From positions 565,609 to 629,608 of the forward strand of contig MU004199.1 of NCBI GenBank assembly GCA_010093605.1: 64,000 nucleotides of DNA, given 5' to 3'. How positions within the stretch are numbered: the first letter of the stretch is position 1; each line of letters begins with the position of its first letter. The translations under genes were made by a program, and so were the position numbers. Shown here one piece after another: positions 22,344-34,262 of the stretch. The notes beneath the pieces are model-generated. The model did no database searches, was not told where the DNA came from, and saw only the letters and a program-made list of their open reading frames with translations. This stretch comes from Lophium mytilinum (taxonomy: Eukaryota > Ascomycota > Dothideomycetes > Mytilinidiales > Mytilinidiaceae).

Positions 22344-23937
22344 CTATATCTTCTCCCCCTCCAAAATCCCCTTCGCCTCCTCCCCCCTCCACCAACTCAC
22401 CCCCTCCTTCCCAGGAAACTCATACGCCGCCATACTCTCCCTCTTCATCTCCACACTATACCCGGGCTCCATCGGCGTCCTATAATACCCCTCGACAATC
22501 TCCGCCGGATGCAAAAAGTGCTCATGCAGGTGATCCACATACTCCAACAAACTCTTCTTCCCCGACACAACCACATAATCAATCGTACTTAAATGCTGCG
22601 TATACTCCGGCAACCCCACACCCCCCGAATGCGGCACAATCGGGATCCCAAACTTCGCCGCTAGCAACAACACCGCCAGCACCTCGTTCACGCCGCCCAG
22701 CCGACACGCGTCGATCTGGCAGATATCGATCGCCTCGGCCTGCAGAAACTGCTTGAACATGACGCGGTTCTGGCACATCTCGCCCGTCGCGACGCCGATG
22801 CCCAGCGGGCGTAGCGCCTTACGCACAGCGGCATGGCCGAGCACGTCGTCCGGGCTCGTCGGCTCCTCGATGAACCATGGCTTGAACTCCGCGAGCTGCT
22901 GCATGTAGGTGATGGCTTCGGGGACCGACCAGACTTGGTTCGCGTCCACCATCAGCACGTTACCCGCGTCATAGCCGATGACCTCGCGCGCGATGCGGAG
23001 CCGTGTGCGGTCGGTCGCGACGTCGCTGCCGACTTTGATCTTGAAGTGGCGGAAGCCTTTCGCGAGGGTTTCTTGCAGCAGGCCGCGCATCTTGTCCTCC
23101 CCATAACCGAGCCAGCCCGCAGACGTCGTGTACGCGGGGACCGCCTTGCTTTCTTCCGCCTCCTTAACCCGCGCTGCCTTCCCCGCCTCCGCTTTCTCGA
23201 GGATCGCGAGGGCTTCTTCGGGGGTTAGCGCGTCGGTGATGTAGCGGAAGTCGATGCAGGCGACGACCTCGGCGGGCGTCATGTCGGCGACGATGCGCCA
23301 CACGGGCTTGTTGAGGGTTTTCGCCCAGAGGTCCCAGAGCGCGTTGACGACGGCGCCGAGGGCGAGGTGGATGACGCCTTTTTCGGGGCCGATCCAGCGG
23401 AGTTGCGAGTCGGAGACTAGGTAGCGCCAGGTGGCGCCCCAGTTGGAGACGAGGGAGGCGAGGGTGCGGCCGGCGAGGCGGTCGGTGAGGTAGGTTATTG
23501 CGGTGCAGACGACGTCGTTGCCGCGGCCGATTGTGAAGGTCTGGGGGGTGGGGTTAGTTTTGGGGGGAGAGAGGGGGTGGGAAGGGTAGAGAGGATGGGT
23601 TTTAGGGGTTAGGGGAATGGGGAGTTCTATATTTCTTGGTGTGACTGAAGAAGGAGGTTTGGAATCAAGCAAGAAGAGGCATTTGAGAAAAGAAAGGATT
23701 AAGGTAGTACCATTCCATGTCCAGTGTATTCAGAGTCCGTATATAGAATGCAATACGCAGATGAGTAGTCTCCCGCTGCGTTCATAGCATCCGAGCCCGT
23801 CTTGTCGAGAGAAGTCTACAAAGCTCCGTTAGCTCCCACGTAGCTTTCAGCCATTCTCAACGAGAGGCCGACGAGACGGTAGAAACACATACCGGAAACC
23901 TGACATCACGCGTCTCAGCGCGAGTAATAGTGACCAT
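22344..23937 (-). CDS. lgd1: L-galactonate dehydratase (D-galacturonate catabolism)
   Basis: Enolase-superfamily dehydratase (EC 4.2.1.146) that converts L-galactonate to 2-keto-3-deoxy-L-galactonate, the second step of fungal pectin-sugar breakdown (LGD1 of Trichoderma, GaaB of Aspergillus). Exons 23937-23893, 23815-23711 and 23540-22344 give 448 residues. The start MVTITRAETRDVRFP then TSLDKTGSDAMNAAGDYSSA and TFTIGRGND fits the family from its first residue; an in-frame ATG at 24069 would add 44 residues and is less likely. Catalytic and metal-site regions: RHFKIKVGSD (KxK), VLMVDANQVW, WFIEEPTSPDD, IGVATGEMCQNRVMFK, CQIDACRLGGVNE and PIVPHSGGVGLPEYTQHLS. Ends in GEKI as the known enzyme does, from memory. 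The neighbouring permease is not part of the gaa pathway, and the other pathway genes are not in the window. Confidence 0.95.
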
Positions 23938-24119
23938 GATGTCCCAGTTATACGTGGTGTTCCGATTCAAAATTGATGCTTTCTCCGCGTTACAGGACGT
24001 CCAAGCACGAAGTAAATCAATCGACTCGGGGTGAATTTTAGAAGTTTCTAGGTTGTCTCCTCGAATCACGTAAGTAACAGTTTCTTAGACGAAGAAAGAA
24101 ATAGCAGACACGCAGCGTC

Positions 24120-24125
24120 TTTATA
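24120..24125 (-). promoter_or_regulatory. TATA box candidate for the L-galactonate dehydratase gene
   Basis: TATAAA on the minus strand, about 183 bases before the ATG at 23937. A GC palindrome-like ACCCCGCGGCGGGGCC lies upstream at about 24165-24185 and could bind a zinc-cluster regulator (inference). The rest of 23938-24647, between this start and the stop of the next minus-strand gene, shows nothing else. Confidence 0.35.
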
Positions 24126-24647
24126 AAAGCTTATGCTCCCGTCGGGAGGCGATGTCGGATTAACTCTGGACCCCGCGGCGGGGCCTGATAGGTGGAGAAA
24201 GTCTTTCCGATGCCATCACCGGCGTAGCACCGTCCGGCTATTGCCCTATGCGGCTTTTCGTGGGGTGGGTGTCTCGTGACAGTGTAGAATGAATATTGAT
24301 GAAGTGAAGATGGAGGAGTTGAGTCTAGATGGTAGCTGGTCAGTTTTAAAGTTTAAGCTGGGGTGGTTCCGTTCACGTGGGTGGCACAGCTTAGGATGCT
24401 TCCCCCAGTTTCACAACTCCGAGCCTGCAGTGTAATGTTGACTCATTCGTTCACGGACAGAAAGGGTAGTCTCTTTAATAAAATAAAAGGGATATTGCAT
24501 TAAGCTGCGTAACTACCACACCACCCATCCTATACATCTGCATTCAACATCCAAGACATCCCAAAGATCATAAACGTAACAAATCCCTAGCACCGCCGGG
24601 GCCATCTTATCTCATCTCGGTATATACATAAGTGATACATATAGAGT

Positions 24648-26697
24648 TTACTGTGGCTTAGAAGCGGAAGCGATCTCGCCCTCGCTGCTGCCCCTCTCAG
24701 CATCGAAGTCCTTGCCCTTATGGTGGGCGATGCGGTTCCACTCTTCCTTATCCGCGTTCTCGTCGATCTCATTGGCCGTGATCTCAGGCGTCTCCTCGTC
24801 CTCGATTTCCTCAGGGAGGATGAGGTTGAGGATGAGAGTCAGGAAGGCGGTAAGCGCGAAACCGGTCTCCATGACAAGCACAATGGCGTTGTAGAAGCCG
24901 AGGAGAGCGTGGTTGTCGCCTGTGTAGGTGAAGACATAGCTGAACCAGCTGTGAGGGTGTCAGACGCCTGTTATTGAAGCAAATACGTGGCTGGGTAGAC
25001 TTACTCAGGTACCAGAGTGGCGCCGAAACCAACAGAAAGACCGCAAGTCAAGACGAAGCGGGTTCGGCGAGTGAAGGGGACGGTAGACATGATGCGAACA
25101 CCGGAAACAGCGACAGCGCTGAAGAGGAAAGTGGTCATGCCACCCAAGACTGCGCTGGGAATAGCAACAAGAGCGGCCGCGAACTTAGCGAAAATGCCCA
25201 TTATGAGTAGCCAGAAACAGCATGCATAGCCAGCCTTTCGGTTGGCGCACTTGGTAAGAGCAATGACACCGTTGTTCTGGGCGAATGTGCTCATGGGAGT
25301 GATGGTCTAAATGGAGGTTTAGAATAGAGGGTCAGGCAATGACAGAAATTGAAAACTTACGCAAAGAGCAGCGATGATACCGTTCAGTCCATCAGCTAAG
25401 ACACCTCCCTGGATACGAGAGTCGAAGAGCGGGCCATCGACTTCAAGACGAGAGACATCGCAGGTGGCGGTGATATCACCTATTGCCTCCATAGCAAGCA
25501 CAATGTAGACCGCTAATAGGGGTAACACTATAGGGCCGTATACACTTAGTTTGAACGTATGCACCCAAATGAAGGAGGCGGCCGGAGAAGAGTCAATGCT
25601 GGAGCGGTCGAAATATCCACAAGCAGCAGCAACAATGCAGCCGACCAAAAGACCAATGACAACGGCTGTGGACTTCATGATCGGGCTGCCAAATCGTTCG
25701 CAGAGAATGATAGTGAGGAAGACCAAGAAGCCAAGGCCGATGAACTGGGCGCTTCCCCAGGGAAGAGCATGGGGAGCATAGATGGTCGGGCAGAGCTGGA
25801 AGATGCCTGAGGTCGGGCGGGAAGCGCAATCGTTGGATCCTCCAGCCCAGTTCTGGAAGCCAGTCTCGATCAGATGGACGCCAATGAGTGTGACGGTAGG
25901 GCCGGTAACGAGAGGCGGGAAGAACTTCTTCAAGTACTTGGGCGAAGTGAAGGACATGAGCACTTCAAGCAGGGCACAGCAGGCCGCCGTTCCGAGAATT
26001 GCTCCATACCCGTCTGGGCAAGGTAGTTTGGTTCCATCGGCAGCAGTAGGACAAAACCCGGTAGCGTACATCTGAGCCAGAGCACCTGTCGCGACGGGAA
26101 TTGTGGCGAACGAGGTTCCGACGACTGAAATGAGACCGGTGCCAATGTAGTAGGGAGTCTTGTAAATGTGGAAGCGAGTGATTTGCACTGAGGACAGGAT
26201 TCCACAGACAATGAGCGAGGTTGAGACTAGGTATTGTTGCAGACCTCCGTCTAGATTTGCGGCATTGCCAAGAATGATGGGTGGAGTGATGATACCTGTG
26301 GGAAGTGAGAAGGGGAATTCTGGAAAGTCATGTTTGCAGAAGCCGTACCAGCCAACATAGAGAGCGCGTGCTGGAAACCTAGCAGAAGCGCGAGGAATAC
26401 GGGCATCTTGTCATTGAGGCCGAAGAAGGGGGCAGCTCGGCGCTCCCTCTTCGTGAAGGGGATGTTTGGCATGAATAGGAAGCCATAATCATATGTTCCA
26501 ATGAGGCCATCCCTATAGAGTGTTAGTTCTTGAGCTGCAAGAAAAGACGGTTTCGACGAATGAAGCAAGCAATGGTCGGTGGGCATTTCGAAGGGAGCTC
26601 ACTTGGTAGTGAAGGCCTTGAAGAACCTCCTCGCTTTTTCACCGAAGCTCCTCTTTGGTGTGGTATCAGGACCAATTTGATTTGGTGAGTCGTCCAT
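24648..26697 (-). CDS. Uric acid/xanthine permease (NAT/NCS2 family, UapA/UapC type)
   Basis: Proton-coupled purine transporter of the plasma membrane. Five exons: 26697-26603, 26512-26349, 26295-25361, 25306-25005, 24948-24648, giving 598 residues (UapA is 574). Introns have standard signals and all phases agree. Seen in order: cytoplasmic N-terminus MDDSPNQIGPDTTPKRSFGE; FLALLLGFQHALSMLAG; PPIILG; the TM8-9 region with YIVLAMEAIGDITATCDVSR; and the NAT signature QNNGVIALTKCANR, which corresponds to QNxGxxxxTxxAxR and lines the substrate site. The long acidic C-terminal tail (LPEEIEDEETPEI...) is typical for sorting and ubiquitin-dependent endocytosis. Specificity for xanthine and uric acid over other purines is inferred from the fungal subfamily. 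Confidence 0.94.
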
Positions 26698-29600
26698 GGC
26701 AGCAACAGGGAACAGACTTGGTAGTTTGGGTGATCACTTTTGAGGGTTTGGTGGAACCTTTTATGGTCGTTCAGAGCTTCATGCACTCTCGCTTATCGTG
26801 GACCGGCGGGGAGCTGTATTTGGTATGGTGCAAAGATACAGATGATTGATTGGCAGCAGATCTTGATAGCTATCAGAGCTTCGATGGCCGCAATGTCCAA
26901 TGGCAGTTGGAAGCTGGAGCTGAACTGGATCGCGGGAGCTGGAACGGATCTTGGGATCGCGACGCTGGTTTTTCGGCGCTATGCTGCTGCGGGGTCTGAC
27001 GTCTCAAAGGCGTAGAAGGCGGGAACACACTCTGGTAATTGGAGGATGCTGGCTGGATGGGAAGATCAATTCTAGCTGCACTCCCTCTGGCTTTAATACT
27101 GGAGGAGGAGAGCAGAGTTATCACGGCCAAGGACTCGCGATACACAAATTTCGCAGCTAAAGTGGTTCTCTGCATCCCGCGGGGGCTCCGCCAGGGCCTG
27201 AGGTTGGTCCAGGCAGCGCCCAGGGTGCATCGTGGGCGATGCGACTGTGGGAGCGGCCGACGAGCATCGTTATCCGCCGTAGCGCCGTCACGATGCCCTC
27301 GTTTTTGGTGGCTGCTTGGCGGCTGCTTGGCGGCTGCTGGGCGGGAGGCGGGCGATCGAGCAATGCCTTGTGGTAAAACCCTCCGGGGAGAAGGCTGATA
27401 AGACGTCCAGAGTGCTGCTAATTGGCTGACCAGCTTGTGCGGTCATGTGACCCGGGCAGCTCCGACGAATACGCCTCCGACATCGTCTTGTGGAGCATCA
27501 AGTGCCGCGATTTTTGTGGAGAAGGCCCGAAACGCGGGTGCGTCTGGAGCTTCATAGCTCGTGCAGACAGAGCTTGCAGACCGTGTAATGCCATCGAGGG
27601 CGCCGCATGCCGACACAGCTATCTTCGGGGGGCTGTTGCTACGACTCCACAGTACGACGTGTATCTTTCTTCTTCTCTTGGCTGTCTGTGTTGCGTCAGC
27701 GGAAGTGGCTCTGGATTCTGTCGTAAGGGGCATCCACTGATTTGCATGTCGTCCGGATGGCCCGGCTCTGTCATTGATGTCGTAAATCTCTCATTTTGTT
27801 AACTTTGCTTCTTGCGTCTCAGATCTAATGACCAAAGTTGTCCTCCGGGGATAGGTGCTGCTGCTTCCGTTCTCAGCAGGGGGAAAAGATGTGGAAGTGT
27901 GATAGAATAAAAGTAAGTTCTGATGTGGGATTTCTTTGCTTTCGAATGTTAAGAGTTACCCTACGAAGGCGACAATATTGGGGGGTCTAGTTGTTCTTGT
28001 ACTACTCATGGGCGCTGACACAACGTGGAGGAAGAATGCCACTACCTAGGTATTTACATAACTGTTCTACGCGGACATCCAATCATCGAGGCCGAATGCA
28101 GACGGACAAGATGCCGCCATTCTTAGCGAGTATTCCTCGATCCCGCAGGACGTGACCACCATAAGAAGCAATCAAATGGAGGCCACAGCTATGGCCCTGG
28201 TCCAAGCTTTCCATGCAACCTCAGTGGTTCTGATAGGCTCGAAGGATAAGGGTGTGGCGGATTCCAAAGACCACTTCGAAGGAGCCATTGGATATACGAC
28301 CGGAAAGATGAAGCGATGCTCCCCATCGTCTTTCGACTTCTTCAAAGCACGAAGTAGCAAAGCTGCCTGCCCTCTGGGGTCGCTCACACAGCCATAAAAG
28401 GCAGACGACGTGGAATCCTTCGCTTTCGATCGAGGCCGTGACGCTGAGAGACGATTGTTGGGACCGGTACAGGATCACGCAGAAATTCCCCAAACAGATT
28501 TGCTTGCGATAGACCTCATATATTCGACTATAATTGGATACTTTTCCTTAAGGAAGACGAAAAAGATCGAAGGATGATGTAGATGACGGCACCATCTCCT
28601 CCCGTCGATTATCGACAGAGTCAGCCAAACCGCAGTGGAGCTGTTATCGACACGGGATGCTGCACAGTAGGCAGGCAGCGAAATGTTGAGATGCAGCTGT
28701 CTATCACGGAGATGCTTCCTTGAGCTTAATAGAGCGTGTCCTCGGTGGGACATTGTGCGAGTTATCAGGCGACCGATTTGCATGTGATGCACATTACTAG
28801 GGTGCCAAATGCCGCAAAACCTCACAGGGAAACTTGTCTAGAGGGTTGGTGAAGAGTTATTTTGTGAAGTGACCAGGCTTGGCATACACGCATCTGGATG
28901 ATGCAGGTGCACTCATAGCGCTGGCAGTACACTTCCCATCATGGCATCCTCTCGCCCCAGCTGAGATATTGATACACTTCAGCAGTCCTTTAATATGGTC
29001 TGACCCTATAAGATGGCCAGCTAGATATCTGTGTAGGTTTACCGCCACGTGACTTCTCAACAGTTTCGTAGTATTTTCATGAAACAGTTAGCGTGCTGAA
29101 TCTGTAACACTAACTGCCTTTCTCAGATGACGCTCCTGCAGAACTGTGAGTGTGATGCATGCCCTAGGCGGTTAGTCTTCAAGCTCCCAGATATCAAACT
29201 TTGGGCCTGTACGGGGCCAGCAAAAGGCGATGACCACGCCAGCAACACGTGAGCATGGTGCTCCCAACGATTTGAGGAGCAGAAGTGGAAGAAAGCTGTG
29301 GGCCGAGGTCTGTCGTGCCCAGTAATCCGGCGTTCCGGGGTCGCATGAGTACCGCGTTTTCTGGGGTTGCTCCGACTTTGTGCACGGCGGCGGTTGATAA
29401 GGCTGAACTTCCGAGCTTGCAACTTGGTGGGAAAGGGTCCACAAATTCGCCGGCCCCTGTACGCCTTCGACGCCACCGCTGCCTGCGTACCACCACGAGC
29501 AAAGGTGCTTCCGGCCGCGTTGCTGGCTATTTGCAGCTTCAAAATCCGAAATCTGGCCTCGCCGCAGCCTCCTGCAGCTCTATCCCGAGCAGGCAGCGAT

Positions 29601-29978
29601 TTGCCCTCCGTCTGGCCATGGCGGAAGGTGAGAAGGCTCGTCATGCAAGGGCCCGACTCGCTTAGCCTCCTGCGTGGGGAGAGCATCGCGGCTGCTTATG
29701 ATGTTGTTGGGCTCAACATTTTGCTGATCTGGATCCGGCACAGCAATCCTTTCCTTCCGCCCACCAGCCCTTATTAACCTGCCCCGCCGCCGACTCTCTC
29801 TGCAATTACACGCATTCTCTCTGAGACTCCTCTGACCACGACATTCCTTCGCTGAGTCCCCTCGAGCACCGCCTAGAAGGTCCCCGAAGCCGACAGCTTC
29901 CCCGGCACCTTCCACGTCTGGGCTCCTCCTGCACGTCAACTTCGCTTCTTCACCTCTCCTCTTCGCGACACCACCAAA
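26698..29978. other. 3.3 kb without a recognised gene
   Basis: Between two divergently read genes (permease minus, desaturase plus). Many overlapping open frames on both strands (for example 27039-27398, 27422-27802, 29123-29686 minus) lack any family resemblance, splice partners or consistent codon pattern. A short tandem of GGCTGCTTGGC units lies at about 27308-27340. The last 250 bases are the CT-rich leader of the desaturase gene. A long non-coding transcript or an undetected species-specific gene cannot be excluded. Confidence 0.45.
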
Positions 29979-31473
29979 ATGCCTTCTCACCAACCCGTTG
30001 CCGGCATGTCCGCCGTCGACCCCGAATTCCTGTCTTCACAGCCCTCCAGCATGGCCTCCAAGTCGGAGCCAAACCGCAATCCCAACTACGACCCGAAGAA
30101 GCCTCACATTACCGACACGCCCATGACACGGAAGAACTGGTACAAGCACGTCGATTGGTTAAACGTACGCAAACCCCATGCCAATTGCGAAGAATTCTAC
30201 TAACAATCCCCAGACATTCTTCATCATCGGCATCCCAATGATGGGCCTCGTCGCCGCCTGGTGGACCCCACTACAATTCAAGACCGCTATCTGGACTGTC
30301 ATTTACTACTTCTGGACCGGTCTCGGAATCACAGCTGGCTACCACAGGCTCTGGGCACACAAGTCGTATAGCGCTACTCTGCCCCTGCAGATCTTCCTCG
30401 CTGCCGTGGGTGGTGGCGCCGTCGAGGGCTCCATCCGATGGTGGAGCCGTGGCCACCGCGCTCACCATCGCTACACCGACACCGTCAAGGACCCCTACAG
30501 CGTCCGCAAGGGCCTCATGTACAGCCACATCGGCTGGATGGTCATGAAGCAGAACCCCAAGCGAATTGGCCGCACCGACATCAGCGACCTGAACGACGAC
30601 CCCGTTGTTGTTTGGCAGCACAAGAACTACATCAAGGTCGTTCTCTTCATGGGACTGATCTTCCCGACTCTCGTTGCTGGTATCGGCTGGGGTGATTGGT
30701 GGGGTGGATATATCTACGCTGGTATCCTGCGCATTTTCTTCGTCCAACAGGCCACTTTCTGCGTCAACTCGCTTGCCCACTGGCTCGGCGACCAGCCCTT
30801 TGACGACCGCAACTCTCCCCGCGACCATCTCATCACTGCTCTCGTCACCCTCGGCGAAGGTTACCACAACTTCCACCACGAGTTCCCGTCCGACTACCGT
30901 AACGCCATTGAGTGGTTCCAGTATGACCCTACCAAGTGGTCCATCGCCATGTGGAGCAAGCTCGGCCTCGCCTACGACTTGAAGCAGTTCCGCTCCAACG
31001 AGATCGAGAAGGGCCGCGTGCAACAGAAGCAAAAGAAGCTCGACCAGCAGCGCTCCAAGCTCGACTGGGGTGTGCCCCTTGACCAGCTCCCAGTCGTCGA
31101 GTGGGAGGATTACGTCGAGCAGGTCGCCAACGGCCGCGGTCTCGTCGCCGTCGCTGGTGTCGTCCACGACGTATCTGACTTCATTCGCGAGCACCCCGGT
31201 GGAAAGGCGCTGATCAAATCCGGCCTCGGCAAGGACGCGACCGCCATGTTCAACGGCGGCGTCTACAACCACTCCAACGCCGCCCACAACCTCCTCTCCA
31301 CCATGAGAGTCGGCGTCATCCGCGGCGGCTGCGAAGTCGAGATCTGGAAGCGTGCCCAGCGGGAAAACAAAGACGTCCAGTTCGTCAAGGACGACCAAGG
31401 ACAGAAGATCATCCGGGCCGGCAACCAGATCACCAAGATCGAGCAGCCCATTGTCAGCGCTAGCGCTGCGTAG
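29979..31473 (+). CDS. ole1: Acyl-CoA delta-9 desaturase with C-terminal cytochrome b5 domain
   Basis: ER membrane enzyme that introduces the delta-9 double bond into palmitoyl- and stearoyl-CoA. Exons 29979-30164 and 30214-31473 give 481 residues; the 49-base intron has GTACGC, a perfect TACTAAC and CAG. The three histidine boxes are [15 protein letters not shown] and [12 protein letters not shown] ([16 protein letters not shown]). Four membrane spans surround them ([44 protein letters not shown] and the [11 protein letters not shown] segment). The C-terminal b5 domain is visible at [19 protein letters not shown] with haem ligand motif REHPGG and a second His in [10 protein letters not shown]. 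Fused b5 supplies the electrons, as in yeast Ole1. Next to it, convergent, is an acyl-CoA-binding protein. Confidence 0.97.
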
Positions 31474-31958
31474 GCTGGGCCTCTTCCTCTGATCTCATTT
31501 CCTTGTTGTCAATCATCATGCGGCTGAGCGTTCTGGGGCGTTTTTAGGGATTAGGGGCATTACATTTTGGGGCGGGAGCGACTGGTTATTTTCTGTTCTT
31601 GCTCTCGCTAGATGGGGACCAGCGATGACTGGTTTAGTTAGACCGCAGGACTTTTGCCCAGATTGGGCAGTGTTTTTGACGACTTTCTTGGGTCGATTGG
31701 GATGAGAAAATGGCGATTATGCCTTGCAATGAAGAAATACCTTTACCTTAACAAAACCGCATCTCATATGTCTTCGTGAAGTGAAATAACCCTGGCTACC
31801 CATCCCTCATACTCACCCAAGCCATCCCTCGTAAAACACAGTCTAGCAGTCACGCACACATACATCACTAGCAAATTCCGCATCTTCGTCCTAGTAGTTG
31901 GTAGCTCGCAATCCGTTCTTCATAAGGTCTGGTAATACACTATTCCCCCGCGAACCGT
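31474..31958. other. Intergenic between convergent genes
   Basis: 3' flanks of the desaturase (plus) and the acyl-CoA-binding protein (minus). Nothing else seen. Confidence 0.5.
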
Positions 31959-32449
31959 CTACTTCAGCTCCGCCGGCACCGTATCCTTCAGCCCGTGCTT
32001 GCTAACCAGCTCGTCCACTTTGGCGACATACGCCTTCTCCGCATCCGCGGGCTTGACGCCCTCGTTGACGTATTTTTCCCACTTGTTGCGCTTGGCTTTG
32101 CCCTGTGGAAGCTGTTAGACTCGTGCTGCTGGCGGGTGAGGGGTTTCGGAAGGAGGGGGGATGTATGTATGTTATAGGGGTGCATAGGGGGAACGGCGTA
32201 CGGCGAGGTCGAACATGCCCGGCTTCGGGGTGGAGGCGAGGTCTTTCTCGGCGCGGGCGATGACGGCGTAGGCGTAGAGCTAGAGGTGGGATGGGAGTGT
32301 CAGCTTCTACTTTCTCTTCGGATGAGGGGGCAGTTGGAGGGAAGGAAAGGGGGGGTAGTTACGTCTAGCATGTCGTCGTTGCTGGCGTTTTGCAGGTAGG
32401 TCGCTTTCTTGTACGCCTTTTCGAAGGCGGGGCCGGGGGTGCGGGCCAT
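31959..32449 (-). CDS. acb1: Acyl-CoA-binding protein
   Basis: Small cytosolic carrier of long-chain acyl-CoA esters. Exons 32449-32363, 32279-32202 and 32102-31959 give 102 residues. All three are in phase 0, with introns of 83 and 99 bases. N-terminus MARTPGPAFEKAYKKATYLQ, then LYAYAVIARAEKDL, the family signature KPGMFDLAGKAKRNKWEKYV (the acyl-CoA contact region, compare KPGMxDLKGKAKWxAW), and AYVAKVDELVSKHGLKD. The middle helix lacks the usual LYGLYKQAT sequence and reads LYAYAVIARAEKD, so this is a divergent ACBP. Sits tail to tail with the acyl-CoA desaturase, whose substrates and products it would bind. Confidence 0.88.
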
Positions 32450-33069
32450 GGTTTGTGGGTGGGTTGGGGGTTCGGAGAGGGGTCTTGGGGGAGATGGCTT
32501 GGAGGAGCTGGAGCTGGAGATGGTTCGAATTTGCGGTTTGGAGGTTTGGTGGAATAGGTGGTGATGCTCTGGGACGGAATGTGTTGGGATGGCGGGGAGG
32601 TGCGGGGCTGACGGGCGGATGTCTGGTGACGTATCTGGATTTAAGTTGGGCGTCAGGTGGCTGGGGTGTTCAGGGGGTGGGAGTAGTTTCGTGTAAGGGT
32701 TGGATTTAGTAGGGGTGATGCTTTGTGTGGTTTTGTAGTAGAATAATTAGCAAAGACAACTTGGGCTTGGAAGACGCTGCAGTTCTTGGGTTGAGCTGTT
32801 GTATTGCAGTTTGGTGAGCTTCTTGTATAATGGAAAGACTCATATTCTTAACCATCCCGAAGGTTATAGCATTTTCTTTTGGGTATCCATAAGGTTCCTC
32901 ATCTTCATGAGTTGAGTGTAGCATCTAACACGGCTATCAGATTCGGAAGCATACTCCACGCCAGCACAGCCTCCAAACATCATTACACAATCGAGTTCAC
33001 CCTTTTCGCTCAGACTATTGTTACATTAGGTTATACATGTTCGGTCTCCATGCTAGTGATCATCGTACA
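32450..33069. other. Intergenic, nothing recognised
   Basis: Promoter of the acyl-CoA-binding gene (G-rich on this strand, so C-rich on the sense strand) and the 3' flank of the Atp23 gene. Open frames 32455-32709 and 32706-32924 are unsupported. Confidence 0.5.
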
Positions 33070-33954
33070 TCATCGATATATTTCATCAAACGGTCTCGTA
33101 TCCGAGAAACAGCTATCCCAAACCTCGTTCACCACCTTCGCCGCATGCACATCGTCTTTGCATTCCGGCCGTGCCTTGATACTGAGTGTAGCTCGCCGCC
33201 GGACACACTCTTGGAGCTGCTGAGTTATGTTGAACTGGCTTTTGCCGAAGAATTCGCGGGTAAATCGGCATTCGCCGCTGAGGGTTGAGGCGCGAATCTG
33301 AGCAATCGTTAGTTTCACGATATCAGTCGAAAGAGAGAAGGGGCATATTTGATCTAGATCGGATACTCCAGTCTGAGTACGTACCTCAGTGCAGGCCTGA
33401 TGCCGCAGGTTTGTCTCGTCGATCTTGAATCTCAAGTAGTCCCACGCGTGTACCAGCTCATGCGATAACGTGTCCTCCAGATGTGAACGGCCCTTCATGT
33501 GGTTCGAACATAGCAGGATCCCGACTTTTGGATTGATTCCTCCCTTGTGCGACTCGGTGCAGCGTTTGCAGTGAATGTTTCCAGCGTGGAGGTTGCCGCC
33601 GAGTTTGGCGACTTCGGATTGGAGGAAGGTAACGGTGGGGCCTGGATAGAGTGTTAGAAGAAGCCTTCACCCTGAGCTTGAAGCGAGGGGCCTGAGTAGG
33701 TTGAGTGTGAGGATGAGAGACATACTGTACTTGAGTAGATAGTCCCGGTAGCTTTCACACTTCTTGCAATCGCGCTCCTCGTTGACGGTGTCACGTATTT
33801 GGATATACCTGTCCCTATCTCCCGGCTTTCCTCCGCCTGCTAGCAGGGTGAAGAGTGTGGACCATGTGTAAAAAGAGGGATCGAGGTCTGAAGGATTTGG
33901 GGATGCGTCCTCGGTGGTCCGCTGTGGCGGCGATGCGTTGGTGGAGTCCGTCAT
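33070..33954 (-). CDS. atp23: Mitochondrial inner-membrane protease ATP23
   Basis: M76-family metalloprotease of the intermembrane space that processes the Atp6 precursor and helps assemble the F0 part of ATP synthase. Exons 33954-33726, 33641-33385 and 33297-33070 give 237 residues, the usual length. The zinc motif HELVHAWD is at residues 137-144, preceded by SHLEDTLS. Conserved cysteines occur in [37 protein letters not shown] and CKDDVHA, matching the cysteine-rich nature of the family, which is imported by Mia40. The C-terminus has [20 protein letters not shown], close to the family consensus. It is head to head with the glutamate 5-kinase gene, 308 bases apart. Confidence 0.95.
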
Positions 33955-34140
33955 CTACGGGGCGAAGGGCGTGACTGAGGCAATTGACGACTGGCGTAAG
34001 GCAGTTGGGAAAGATTGTACGATTGTAGATTCCGGAGAGTGGGCAAAGGGCGTGCAGCTTGTCTTTTTCGCGGTCGCGAAGCCGGCGCAAGGCGCACCCG
34101 CGATTGGCTGGGGCCTCGGCGGTGAGCGGGGCAGAGAGGT

Positions 34141-34148
34141 TATATAAA
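34141..34148 (+). promoter_or_regulatory. TATA box candidate for the glutamate 5-kinase gene
   Basis: TATATAAA about 120 bases before the ATG at 34263, in the 308-base interval shared with the divergent ATP23 gene. Confidence 0.45.
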
Positions 34149-34262
34149 CAAAAAAAGTTGCCCGCGAACTTCGACTCATCCTCCCCCACCACAGAACATT
34201 GACGAACCTAATACAGCACAAAACAGTTAGACGGACAGAAAGCGAAAGAACGCAAAGCCGCA

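Noticed and set aside
22344-26697. Galacturonate catabolism gene cluster
   Set aside because: Only the dehydratase is present; the neighbour is a purine permease, and no reductase, aldolase or sugar transporter of the pathway is seen.
30271-31398. 375-residue open frame antisense to the desaturase
   Set aside because: Antisense shadow from codon bias of a highly expressed gene.
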